Source: CAVVUC01 sp963751395
GTDB lineage: Bacteria; Verrucomicrobiota; Verrucomicrobiia; Chthoniobacterales; Chthoniobacteraceae
Direction: 5' to 3'
Length of the DNA stretch: 64,000 nt
Assembly: GCA_963751395.1 (NCBI GenBank)
Contig: CAVVUC010000002.1
Coordinates: 992,001-1,056,000, forward strand
Below the pieces are notes generated by a model. That model ran no database searches, was not told the DNA's origin, and saw only the letters and a list, made by a program, of their open reading frames with translations. Shown here in pieces: positions 1-7,945 of this stretch (its first letter is position 1; each line of letters begins with the position of its first letter). The translations under genes were made by a program, and so were the position numbers.

Positions 1-569
1 ACCAGCGTGACTTTCGCCCCAAGCTTGAGCAGCGCCCAGATGTTCGACCGGGCGACACGGCTGAACAAGATGTCCCCGATGATCGCGACGTGGAGTCCGG
101 CGACCTTGCCGCATTTCTCGCGAATCGTGAACGTGTCGAGCAACGCCTGCGTCGGGTGTTCATGCGCGCCATCGCCTGCGTTGATGATGATCGAGCTGAG
201 ACGCTCGGCGAGGAACTGAGGCGAACCCGCGGAACTGTGCCGCAGCACGATGATGTCGGCATGCAGTGCTTCGAGATTCCGCGCGGTGTCCTTGAGCGTT
301 TCGCCTTTTGTGAGGCTCGACGTCGAGGTCGAGATGTTCACCACGTCGGCGCTGAGACGGAAGGCGGCGAGTTCGAAGGATGTCCGGGTGCGCGTGCTCG
401 GCTCGACGAAAAAGTTGACGAGCGTTTTTCCACGAAGCGCCGGCACCTTCTTGATGTCGCGGGTGCCGACCTGCTTGAACGCAGCGGCCGTGTCGAGGAT
501 CGTCGTGATTTCGTCCGCGCTCAGCTCCTGGATTCCAACGAGGTCTTTGCGTGTCCAAGTGGCGTTCAT
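1..569 (-). CDS. pyrB: Aspartate carbamoyltransferase catalytic subunit, partial (runs off the left edge)
   Basis: Joins carbamoyl phosphate to L-aspartate to give N-carbamoyl-L-aspartate in cytosolic pyrimidine synthesis. From ATG at 569 the minus-strand frame stays open to the window edge, giving about 189 of the usual ~310 residues. The carbamoyl-phosphate loop STRTRTSFE is at about residues 58-66 and HPTQALLD at about 138-145, both diagnostic of ATCase/OTCase; the overall match is to PyrB. It starts 7 bp after the pyrR stop, so the two genes are almost certainly one transcript and PyrR is expected to control it. The C-terminal aspartate-binding domain lies outside the window. Confidence 0.95.
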   Translation of the reverse strand, partial: MNATWTRKDLVGIQELSADEITTILDTAAAFKQVGTRDIKKVPALRGKTLVNFFVEPSTRTRTSFELAAFRLSADVVNISTSTSSLTKGETLKDTARNLEALHADIIVLRHSSAGSPQFLAERLSSIIINAGDGAHEHPTQALLDTFTIREKCGKVAGLHVAIIGDILFSRVARSNIWALLKLGAKVTL

Positions 570-576
570 ATCCAGA

Positions 577-1137
577 TCATGCCTTGTCCACCGAAACAGA
601 GTCGGACACGCCGTCGAGGTTTTTGAAACGGACGTAGACGCGCTGCTTGCGCGAGGTCGGCAGGTTTTTCGCGACGTAATCCGCGCGGATCGGCAGCTCC
701 CGGTGCCCTCGATCCACCAGCACCGCGAGTTGTATGAGCGCAGGCCGCCCGAAGGAGGCGATCGCGTCCATCGCCGCACGGCAACTGCGCCCGGTGAACA
801 GAACGTCATCGGTGATGATGATCGTGCGGCCTTCGATGTGGAGCGGCAGCTTTGTCACTTGGACGGGCGAAAGGTTCCTGCGGGTGCGGATGTCGTCGCG
901 ATGCATTGACACATCGATCGTCCCGAATTCGATCCTCACTTTTTCGATCTGTTCGATGTAGTCGATCAATCTCCGCGCGATCTCGACCCCTCGCGACGGA
1001 ATGCCTGCGATCACCACTTTCTTGAGATCGGGATTGCGCTCGATGATTTCGTGCGCGATGCGCCGGAGTGCCCGTTCGATGGCTTGCGCGTCAAGAACTT
1101 CGACGCTGTCAGGTGGCGCTGGTTTGGGGGTTTTCAT
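577..1137 (-). CDS. pyrR: Bifunctional pyr operon RNA-binding regulator / uracil phosphoribosyltransferase
   Basis: Senses UMP/UTP, binds pyr mRNA to reduce pyr expression, and in many species also has uracil phosphoribosyltransferase activity. The 186-residue protein has the PRPP loop TIIITDDVLFTGRS at about 105-118, then LAVLVDRGHRELPIRADY and KNLPTS, all typical of PyrR. The start at 1137 is preferred over an in-frame ATG at 1164 because it follows AAGGA closely and because 1141-1166 forms the expected PyrR-binding hairpin rather than coding sequence. First gene of a pyrR-pyrB unit. No residue of the family signature appears lost. Confidence 0.95.
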   Translation of the reverse strand: MKTPKPAPPDSVEVLDAQAIERALRRIAHEIIERNPDLKKVVIAGIPSRGVEIARRLIDYIEQIEKVRIEFGTIDVSMHRDDIRTRRNLSPVQVTKLPLHIEGRTIIITDDVLFTGRSCRAAMDAIASFGRPALIQLAVLVDRGHRELPIRADYVAKNLPTSRKQRVYVRFKNLDGVSDSVSVDKA

Positions 1138-1138
1138 T

Positions 1139-1167
1139 TTTCCTTCGCGGTCTCTCAGGACCACTCT
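1139..1167 (-). promoter_or_regulatory. Probable PyrR-binding RNA hairpin overlapping the pyrR ribosome-binding site
   Basis: The minus-strand RNA contains GGUCCUGAGAGACCGCGAAG just before the pyrR ATG. It folds as a 6-bp stem (GUGGUC with GACCGC) and fits the established PyrR-binding loop pattern UCCNGNGAG, followed by GAAGGA as in Bacillus pyr leaders. The Shine-Dalgarno AAGGA abuts the stem, so PyrR-UMP binding would plausibly block translation. The match is seen by eye; the mechanism is inferred. Confidence 0.7.
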
Positions 1168-1187
1168 TAAAGGAACTTCCGGTTCAA

Positions 1188-1412
1188 TCAGTCGCTGTCG
1201 CCCTGCTTTTGACGTTTCTCCCGCCAGGACGATCGGTATTTGACGATCCAGTCGAGGAGGGCTTTTTCAAAACCGATGTCGTGACCGGCCTTTTCGCTTT
1301 CGATCCATTTGTGGCGAAGAATCTCTTCGCGCTCGGCAAGGAATTCTTTGTAGAGCACAGAATTCTTTACCAAATTCGAGTTCTCACTGTTCTCAGCATA
1401 TTGGGGATCCAT
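1188..1412 (-). CDS. Conserved hypothetical small protein
   Basis: About 74 residues from ATG 1412 (MDPQYAENSEN); ATG at 1430 and an upstream frame to 1496 are alternatives and none has a clear ribosome site. The protein is charged and predicted helical, with a core LYKEFLAEREEILRHKW and a later FEKALLDWIVKYRSSWREKR. No signal peptide, membrane segment or known catalytic motif. I do not recognise the family for certain; similar short acidic/basic helical proteins occur beside housekeeping genes in Verrucomicrobia. It lies between pyrR and mrp on the same strand. Confidence 0.55.
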   Translation of the reverse strand: MDPQYAENSENSNLVKNSVLYKEFLAEREEILRHKWIESEKAGHDIGFEKALLDWIVKYRSSWREKRQKQGDSD

Positions 1413-1545
1413 GCGTGCGTTAGTCTTCATACGAAGACGGCGCACGTCAATCCTAAGTTTGTAACGCACCGGCCGAAACCGGAAACGAACTTGCATGAAA
1501 ATTCGACGTCCACCCTGTAAAGAAATTCATCGATGCACCGGGAGC

Positions 1546-2586
<1,041 letters not shown>

Positions 2587-2962
2587 GGGTTACATTCCGG
2601 ATTGGAGGCGGAATGTTCAAGGTTGTTTGCGAGGACGCGTCAACTTTGAACTGAAACAGGCGCATTAAAAAACCGCTCCGCCGCTGCCATGCTTATTGAC
2701 CAGACCGTGGGATAGGCGACATCGCGTGATCAGGCGAAAATCTCGAACTGGGAGAAAGCCAAGGCGCTCCCGCGCCAGCTGCATCTTTCAACAATGCTGG
2801 CGATGTTCAAGGAGGCCGCGCAATGAGCCAGTTCCAACTCGGCGCGTGTAATGAAGCGACCAACCCTCCACCTTCGGCGGCAAAATTGAAGGGCAAATCA
2901 GCCCGATAAACGCACCCAAACCGGCTGCATGGCCGTGATTCCTCAAGGGCACTGTGAGCGGT
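2587..2962. other. Intergenic stretch with a gene relic
   Basis: About 380 bp between mrp and the DUF5615 gene. Apart from the HTH fragment at 2716-2826 I see no gene, RNA or repeat here; the 2827-2962 part shows nothing recognisable. Confidence 0.5.
2716..2826 (+). pseudogene. Relic of an XRE-type helix-turn-helix gene, C-terminal end only
   Basis: An open stretch after an in-frame TAG at 2713 encodes RDQAKISNWEKAKALPRQ and ends at TGA 2824-2826. The pattern QAKISNWEKAKALP matches the second half of XRE-family HTH domains (typically ISNWERGKxxP). No start codon or first helix remains upstream, so it is read as a decayed regulator, perhaps of a toxin-antitoxin pair. It could be chance, because the fragment is only 36 codons. 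Confidence 0.4.
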
Positions 2963-3310
2963 TCATAACGGCAAATACTCCGCTCGATTCAAGAAGTCCG
3001 CGGGACTTCCGACCACGGCCAGTAATTCCAAATCGTTGATCGCCCTTCCAATGGTAATGCCGAGTTGGTGCGCGTAGATGACACCGCCAAAGTGCCCACC
3101 GCTTCGTTGTCGCCGGGTTGCCTCCGCGAGCAAGTCTTCGTCCTGGCTGAACAGCACGCGGCCAAGCTCCGTGGCCCGGTCCAACAGTTCCGGGTCCTCA
3201 AGTTCCGTCGTGCCATCAAGCTGCGCGGTCAGCACATCCACGCCCCTCAACAACAGCCCGCGTGTGATGGCGGCTGGCACATGCACGTCCATGTAAAGGC
3301 CGACGCTCAA
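2963..3310 (-). CDS. DUF5615 family PIN-like protein (probable toxin of a DUF433/DUF5615 pair)
   Basis: Reads YMDVHVPAAITRGLLLRGVDV near the start, then LGRVLFSQDEDLLAEATRR and GVIYAHQLGITIGRAINDLE, which is the Mut7-C/PIN-like DUF5615 pattern with acidic residues at the places expected for a PIN fold (MDVHV, SQDED). The start is either TTG 3310, which overlaps the DUF433 stop and gives 115 residues, or ATG 3292, giving 109. The overlap with DUF433 shows a two-gene operon. Such pairs are usually treated as VapBC-like type II toxin-antitoxin modules; activity is inferred, not shown. Confidence 0.8.
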   Translation of the reverse strand: MSVGLYMDVHVPAAITRGLLLRGVDVLTAQLDGTTELEDPELLDRATELGRVLFSQDEDLLAEATRRQRSGGHFGGVIYAHQLGITIGRAINDLELLAVVGSPADFLNRAEYLPL

Positions 3311-3618
3311 GTGAGCCTGCCCATCTCGCGCAGCCGCTTCCGAATTGGCGACTCGCCTGCCTGTGTCCGCAGCCGCTGCGCCTCCTGCGCGCTGTGTTGA
3401 ATCTGGGCGTCCATCTCGGATTTGTGGTCGTGATAATAACCCAGCGCGGCGTGAATCTGCGCCAGGGAAAGGTGAGGATGCTGGAAGTGTATTTCCTCCG
3501 GGCTCCAACCGTGGGCGATGGTGTCAAGCGCCACCTCGATGACTTTGGTGTTCGTGTCGTCAATCCACGCCACGCCTCGATCATCGGTTCCAATATGGGC
3601 TGTTGTTGAAACAGGCAT
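3307..3618 (-). CDS. DUF433 domain protein (probable antitoxin partner)
   Basis: 103 residues. GVAWIDDTNTKVIEVALD, then GWSPEEIHFQHPHLSLAQIHAALGYYHDHK, is the DUF433 winged-helix/VapB-antitoxin-like signature, normally a DNA-binding and autorepressing domain. A C-terminal tail, residues ~70-103, is basic and may bind the partner. It is immediately upstream of and overlaps the DUF5615 gene. Its 5' end is adjacent to a dead REP transposase remnant, so the promoter lies in accessory DNA. Confidence 0.8.
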   Translation of the reverse strand: MPVSTTAHIGTDDRGVAWIDDTNTKVIEVALDTIAHGWSPEEIHFQHPHLSLAQIHAALGYYHDHKSEMDAQIQHSAQEAQRLRTQAGESPIRKRLREMGRLT

Positions 3619-3866
3619 GGTGGGACTTTAACGCGGAGATGAGCGCCGGGCAATGCAGTTCTATGCAAGCTTCATCCACCGCCTCCGCATAGCCGCACCA
3701 GCGATAGTCCTGCGAATCGGTCACCATCCCCGCTCGGACGGGGTTACCGGCAGAACTGTTCCTTCTCGGCGTCACCGAGGACAAACTCCCGGTTCACGAC
3801 CCTTGATACGCAGTGGTAGTAGGCGACCAAATGGTCGGGCGGGGCTTTTAGCCGGGACTGGCGCAT
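3581..3866 (-). pseudogene. REP-associated tyrosine transposase (RAYT, Y1_Tnp) with large internal deletion
   Basis: From ATG 3866 the minus strand reads MRQSRLKAPPDHLVAYYHC then SRVVNREFVLGDAEKEQFCR and stop, the N-terminus of a RAYT-type Y1 transposase. Immediately after, in another frame, come NPVRAGMVTDSQDYRWCGY and AEAVDE, the C-terminal signature of the same family. The catalytic HxH histidines and tyrosine between them are gone. This is therefore an inactive, internally deleted, out-of-frame relic. Its end overlaps the start of the DUF433 gene. Confidence 0.75.
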
Positions 3867-3947
3867 GGCGTGAAAATGCCCGCGCCCGGAGAAACAGGCA
3901 AGCGTCTATTAGCTAAGGTGTCCGTCCCTTTATTTTCGCTTTATTTT

Positions 3948-4022
3948 CCGACGCGGGAGTGGATCGCCACGCGGCTGGCCATGGGCAGCGCCAGCTATCT
4001 CTCGGCACTTCTGGGGAAGTGA
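3948..4022 (+). pseudogene. C-terminal fragment of a second REP-type transposase
   Basis: Plus strand encodes PTREWIATRLAMGSASYLSA and a few more codons, then TGA at 4020. The pattern WIAxRLxMGxxxYLSxLL is the usual C-terminal helix of longer RAYT proteins. It is in the opposite orientation to the remnant at 3581-3866, so at least two transposase relics, or one rearranged one, are present. Short, so moderate confidence. Confidence 0.5.
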
Positions 4023-4029
4023 TTGTTGA

Positions 4030-4055
4030 CGATAGTAAGCTCTGACCCCTCTCAC
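4030..4055 (-). repeat. REP-like 26-mer, copy 1 (uninterrupted)
   Basis: On the minus strand this carries AGGGGTCAGAG then CTTACTATCG. It matches 22 of 26 bases of 5981-6006, the sequence into which the first group II intron is inserted. It lies directly next to transposase relics, as expected of a REP sequence mobilised by RAYT enzymes. Confidence 0.55.
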
Positions 4056-4160
4056 TCGTCGCACCGTGGGCGGTCAGAACTCGGACGGGCATCGGGGTGT
4101 TAGGGGGCTGGCCAGCGACCACCGCCCCGACCCACTGGCCGGGACGGAATGAGCGAGGCG

Positions 4161-5522
4161 CTACCGACGGCGGCGGAATCCGCAGAGCGCCAGGCCGCCG
4201 AGGAGCAGGCCGGCGGTGCCGGGTTCGGGGACGGGTGGGGTGCCCTCGAAACGCGCGATACCGAAATCATAGTTGCCGCCATAGACCTGGCCCACGGTCA
4301 CGATTTTCCCATCGGGCTGCAAAGCAATCTCCGCAGCATAATCTGAAAAGCCAAAGTCGGCGGTCACCTTGCCCGTGCCTCCGCCGAACAGCGGGTCCAG
4401 GCTGCCGTCTGGGTTGTAGCGCACCAGCGCGAAATCGCGGCTCCCACTAATGGCGGAATAGGAACCGCCCCCAACCACGATCTTCCCATCGGCATCAAGC
4501 GCCATGCTGGTGCCGAAGTCTTCAGCACCGAAGTCGGTGATCACCTTGCCGGTGCCGCCGCCGAAAAGCGGGTCCAAGCTGCCGTCGGTGCTGTAACGCG
4601 CCAGCGCGAAGTCCTGACCGACGTTGGTATAGCCTGCGACCAGGATCTTCCCATCGGCCAGCAAGGCCACGCTTGCGCCGGCGCTATCCCCGACAAAATC
4701 GGTGGTCACCTTGCCCGTGCCGCCGCCGAAGGCCGGATCCAGGCTGCCGTCCGGATTGTAACGGGCCAGCTTGAAGGGGCCACCCCCATAGCCTGAAGCC
4801 ACGATTTTCCCGTCAGGCTGCAGCGCCAAGCTGAGGACCACATCACTGCCACCGGAAAAATCGGTGGTCACCTTGCCGGTACCTCCGCCGAAAGTCGGGT
4901 CCGGGCTGCCGTCGGTGTTATAACGCGCCAGCCCAAAGACGGGATAATAGTAGCCAGAGTCCGCCGCGCCACCGACGACGATCTTCCCGTCGGGCTCCAA
5001 GGCCACGGTTCGTGCGTTATCTGCGTAGCCGAAGTTAGTGGTCACTCGGCCGGTGCCGCCTCCGAAGGTCGTGTCCAAGCTGCCGTCTGGATGATAGCGG
5101 ACCACGAGGAAATCTTCGGTGCCGCTGGCGGGAGAATACGCGCCGCCTACGACCACGATCTTTCCATCAGGCTGCAATGCTGCACCGTTGCCGAATTCTC
5201 TATAGCCGAAGTCAGTGGTCACCTTGCCGGTGCCACCACCGAAGGTTGGGTCCAAGGAGCCGTCCGGGTTGAGACGCGCGAGCGCGATATTGTCGCTTGG
5301 GGGGTAATTATAGGCGGCGCCCACGACCACGATCTTTCCGTCGGGCTGCACAGCCACGTTCATGCCGATGTCGTCGGCTCCGAAGCTGAGGGTCACCTTG
5401 CCGGTGCCACCGCCGAAGGTCGGGTCGAGATCCCCTGGTGCGGCTTGCGCCTGCGCGCTGCCGAATAGAGCCGCTGCCGCAAAGAGCAGGCAGCCGCCGA
5501 TTTTGATTATGGATGTTTTCAT
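4161..5522 (-). CDS. Delta-60 repeat protein with PEP-CTERM sorting tail, secreted
   Basis: About 453 residues from ATG 5522, which begins a signal peptide (MKTSIIKIGGCLLFAAAALF then GSAQAQA). Seven consecutive repeats of ~55-60 residues follow, each with FGGGTGKVTTDF and then LQPDGKIVVVG and ARYNPDGS, the delta-60 type predicted to form a beta-propeller. The end VPEPGTAGLLLGGLALCGFR plus a run of arginines is a PEP-CTERM signal, recognised by exosortase/EpsH for surface sorting. An upstream in-frame extension to 5729 is unlikely because it precedes the signal peptide. Role unknown; surface adhesion or matrix is plausible. Confidence 0.88.
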   Translation of the reverse strand: MKTSIIKIGGCLLFAAAALFGSAQAQAAPGDLDPTFGGGTGKVTLSFGADDIGMNVAVQPDGKIVVVGAAYNYPPSDNIALARLNPDGSLDPTFGGGTGKVTTDFGYREFGNGAALQPDGKIVVVGGAYSPASGTEDFLVVRYHPDGSLDTTFGGGTGRVTTNFGYADNARTVALEPDGKIVVGGAADSGYYYPVFGLARYNTDGSPDPTFGGGTGKVTTDFSGGSDVVLSLALQPDGKIVASGYGGGPFKLARYNPDGSLDPAFGGGTGKVTTDFVGDSAGASVALLADGKILVAGYTNVGQDFALARYSTDGSLDPLFGGGTGKVITDFGAEDFGTSMALDADGKIVVGGGSYSAISGSRDFALVRYNPDGSLDPLFGGGTGKVTADFGFSDYAAEIALQPDGKIVTVGQVYGGNYDFGIARFEGTPPVPEPGTAGLLLGGLALCGFRRRR

Positions 5523-5730
5523 TTTTTGATTTGGTTTTTGGATTGGGTCGCGGCTCTCGCCGGGCCATTTGGTTTTTTGCCGAACACTGTCCACTGCTGC
5601 GGGCCGGCTTCCGCACGCTGGCTGAGCGGGTGCTCCGCCAGTCGAGTCGATGAAAGTGATGGATGAAAAGGGCCGCACCGCTGGGAATTGCCCCGGTTCA
5701 CCCTTTTGCGCTCTATGACAATCAAGCATA

Positions 5731-5806
5731 CCCCCTCACTCCCCGACGCTGATCCCCGCTCTGACCGTTGCCGGTGCGCCGGGCGCGAAAGCAATTTCCT
5801 AGCAAG
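5731..5806 (+). repeat. 76-bp diverged direct repeat, copy A
   Basis: Begins CCCCCTCACTCCCCGACGC and ends GGGCGCGAAAGCAATTTCC then TAGCAAG. It aligns without gaps to 9910-9985 with about ten mismatches (~87% identity). The two copies lie on either side of the tandem introns in the same orientation. Confidence 0.7.
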
Positions 5807-5980
5807 ATTGTCTTTCAAATTTTATTTTTTGTTGGGGGCAAGCGCCCGAGGGCGTCCTAGCCTTTTTGTGGTAATTCTTTTTAAAGAATCGGGCATACTT
5901 TTATCGAGTTGAGGCAGATGCGTCCTCCCAATTTTTTCAAATTATGTGCCAAAAAATGACATGCCAATGGAAGAGTGAAA

Positions 5981-6006
5981 GTGAAAGGGGTCAGAGTTTA
6001 CTCTTG
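5981..6006 (+). repeat. REP-like 26-mer, copy 2, 5' exon of intron 1
   Basis: GTGAAAGGGGTCAGAG then TTTACTCTTG, ending exactly at the intron 1 junction. It is 22/26 identical to 4030-4055 on the other strand. An upstream AAGAGT at 5971-5976 can pair with ACTCTT at 6000-6005 to form a hairpin ending at the insertion point. Confidence 0.55.
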
Positions 6007-7945
6007 GTGCGCCCGTGAAGCGGGCGTCAACGCGGGTGGAAGTCCCGCCGGTGCAATTAGACGGTTCAGCACCGCAGACCGTGCCAACTGCGTCGCCGCG
6101 AGGCGGGGTGGGGAGCAGGCATGGAGTCGAACCGGCAGGTCGCAATGCACAGATGAACCACATAAATGAGCCTCGAAAAACACTCCCGGCAGCCAAGCCT
6201 CTCAAGAGTGGGCGAAGGCCGCAGAGTCGAGACCCAGACCAACCGTCGTGGGTTTTGACAATGGACCGGCGGGGTCTGCGTGGGCGACATGTCGCGAAGT
6301 GACGCGCGGGTAAACGGGGAGATCTGTCATGGCGGGTAAGCAAGACTCAACTGGCGGCACAACCCCAACAAAGGGGAAGGCCGTGCAGGCCAGGACAGAA
6401 GTCGGAGGCGTTCGTAGTAGTGATAATCCCGTGCCGGACCTCTGGTTCGGGCAACCCGCGGGGGAGCGAAGGGACGCCACTTGTTCCGCAGGAGCGAAGC
6501 GCAGGGAAGGACGTGGTGACGGCCCGCGAGGGCTACCAGCACCCGAGAAAGTCCGGCAACTGCAAATCACCCTGTATCGGAAAGCGAAGTCCAAGCCGGA
6601 ATACCGGTTCTGGAGTCTATATGGAGAAGTGCAACGCGCCGACGTGCTGGCAGCAGCTTGGCGGCGCGTGAAAGCGAATGCAGGAGCGGCGGGGGTGGAT
6701 GGAGTGAGCATCGAGGAACTCGCCGCCGATGCGCAGGTGGAAGCCGCGTGGCTGAACGCGCTGCAAGAGGAGCTTCACTGCAAAACGTACCGGCCCGCGC
6801 CGGTGCGCAGGGTGAAGATTCCCAAAGCCAGTGGAGGGTTTCGTGGGTTGGGGATTCCCACGGTGAAAGACCGCGTGGTGCAGATGGCGGTGTATCTGGT
6901 GCTGATGCCGATCTTCGAGGCGGACTTCCATCCGCGCTCCTTCGGTTTTCGGCCCGGACGGGGCGCCCACCAGGCGGTGGAGGTAATCCGGGAGGCATTG
7001 CGCATGGGCAAGACCGAGGTGGTCGATGCCGATCTGGGGCAATACTTCGACACGATCCCGCATCGGAAGCTGATGCGGCAGGTGGCCCGGCGGGTGAGCG
7101 ACGGGATGATCCTGAAACTCATCAAAGCCTGGCTGCGCGCGCCGATCGTCGAGGAAGAGCAAGGCGGAGGCCGGAGGATGAAGGCCAACCCCTGTGGCAC
7201 CCCGCAGGGCGGCGTCATCTCTCCCTTGCTGGCCAACATCTACCTTCATCCGCTGGATGAGGGCGTGAATGAATGCCGGCAAAAGCCGCGGATGGTGCGG
7301 TATGCGGACGATCTGGTGATCCTCTGTCGGCCCGGAGAAGGAGAGGGGATGAAGGAGCGGCTGGCTCGGTGGCTGCAAAGCCGGGGGCTGGCCCTGAACG
7401 AAACCAAGACCCGAGTGCTCCAGAGCTGCGCGAGCGGCTTTGAGTTCCTGGGTTTCACCTTCCGCTGGCAGCAGTCGAAGAAGGGAACGCCGTATGTGCA
7501 TACCGAGCCGAGCGCCGGCGCAGAGCAGGCGCTCCGGGACCGGGTGCGTGAACTCACCCGGCGTCCCACCACCTGGAGAGCGACTGGCGAGGTTGTGCGC
7601 GAGATCAACCAAGTGACCCGTGGCTGGAGCAACTACTTTGCTTTGGCCCACCACCACCGGAGCTTCGGGCAGATGAATCACTTCATCGCCCACCGGCTGC
7701 GGCAATGGTTATGGCGCAAGCACGGGAATCCCTCGGGGAAATACCAGCGCTGGCCGGACCGCGAACTCTTCACCACGTATGGACTCTATCACCTGCCGGC
7801 GACGCTGGCGTAAGACATCGCAAACCGACAAAGGAACTCGGAAAGCCGGATGCGGGAAAACCGCCCGTCCGGTTTGATGAGGGGCGGGAAGCAGACGGTC
7901 ACTGGCCCGCGGGCCTCTCAATCCGTCGCTTCCCGCCTACTCTAC
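6007..7945 (+). mobile_element. Group II intron, copy 1 (1939 bp)
   Basis: Starts GTGCGCCCG, matching the group II 5' consensus GUGYG, and ends CTACTCTAC after a domain VI stem (GCGGGAAGC with GCTTCCCGC). Domain V is at about 7843-7875: AAGCCGGA pairs with TCCGGTTT, with a GAAA-capped inner stem and the catalytic AGC triad. A candidate EBS1, CAAGAGT at 6203-6209, pairs perfectly with ACTCTTG at 6000-6006 immediately upstream, with three further G-U pairs. It carries its own reverse transcriptase gene. Self-splicing and retrohoming are family knowledge; activity here is inferred. Confidence 0.92.
6329..7813 (+). CDS. ltrA: Group II intron reverse transcriptase/maturase, copy 1
   Basis: 494 residues. 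The RT palm carries GIPTVKDRVVQMAVY at ~175-189, FHPRSFGFRPGRGAHQAV, DADLGQYFDTIPHRKLM, GTPQGGVISPLLANIYL and the catalytic RYADDLVILCR (YADD at ~325). A maturase/domain X follows (RGWSNYFALAHHHRSF). No HNH endonuclease is seen after domain X, so target-primed integration would need another primer source. It is encoded in intron domain IV with start ATG 6329. The motif QGGVISP marks it as a group II intron RT and not a DGR-type RT. Residue 174 is Leu, as in the family motif; the second copy differs here. Confidence 0.95.
   Translation: MAGKQDSTGGTTPTKGKAVQARTEVGGVRSSDNPVPDLWFGQPAGERRDATCSAGAKRREGRGDGPRGLPAPEKVRQLQITLYRKAKSKPEYRFWSLYGEVQRADVLAAAWRRVKANAGAAGVDGVSIEELAADAQVEAAWLNALQEELHCKTYRPAPVRRVKIPKASGGFRGLGIPTVKDRVVQMAVYLVLMPIFEADFHPRSFGFRPGRGAHQAVEVIREALRMGKTEVVDADLGQYFDTIPHRKLMRQVARRVSDGMILKLIKAWLRAPIVEEEQGGGRRMKANPCGTPQGGVISPLLANIYLHPLDEGVNECRQKPRMVRYADDLVILCRPGEGEGMKERLARWLQSRGLALNETKTRVLQSCASGFEFLGFTFRWQQSKKGTPYVHTEPSAGAEQALRDRVRELTRRPTTWRATGEVVREINQVTRGWSNYFALAHHHRSFGQMNHFIAHRLRQWLWRKHGNPSGKYQRWPDRELFTTYGLYHLPATLA

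Larger units (their letters stand above)
5523..6006. other. Intergenic stretch with repeats
   Basis: About 480 bp upstream of the delta-60 gene and left of the first intron. It contains one copy of a 76-bp diverged repeat (5731-5806) and ends in the REP-like 26-mer that forms the 5' exon of intron 1. It is relatively AT-rich around 5810-5945. No gene is supported here. Confidence 0.5.

Noticed and set aside
6617..7705. Long antisense open frame (362 codons) opposite the intron reverse transcriptase, repeated at 8556-9644
   Set aside because: It mirrors the high-GC codon structure of the RT gene, has no domain or ribosome site, and occurs identically in both copies because the copies are identical.
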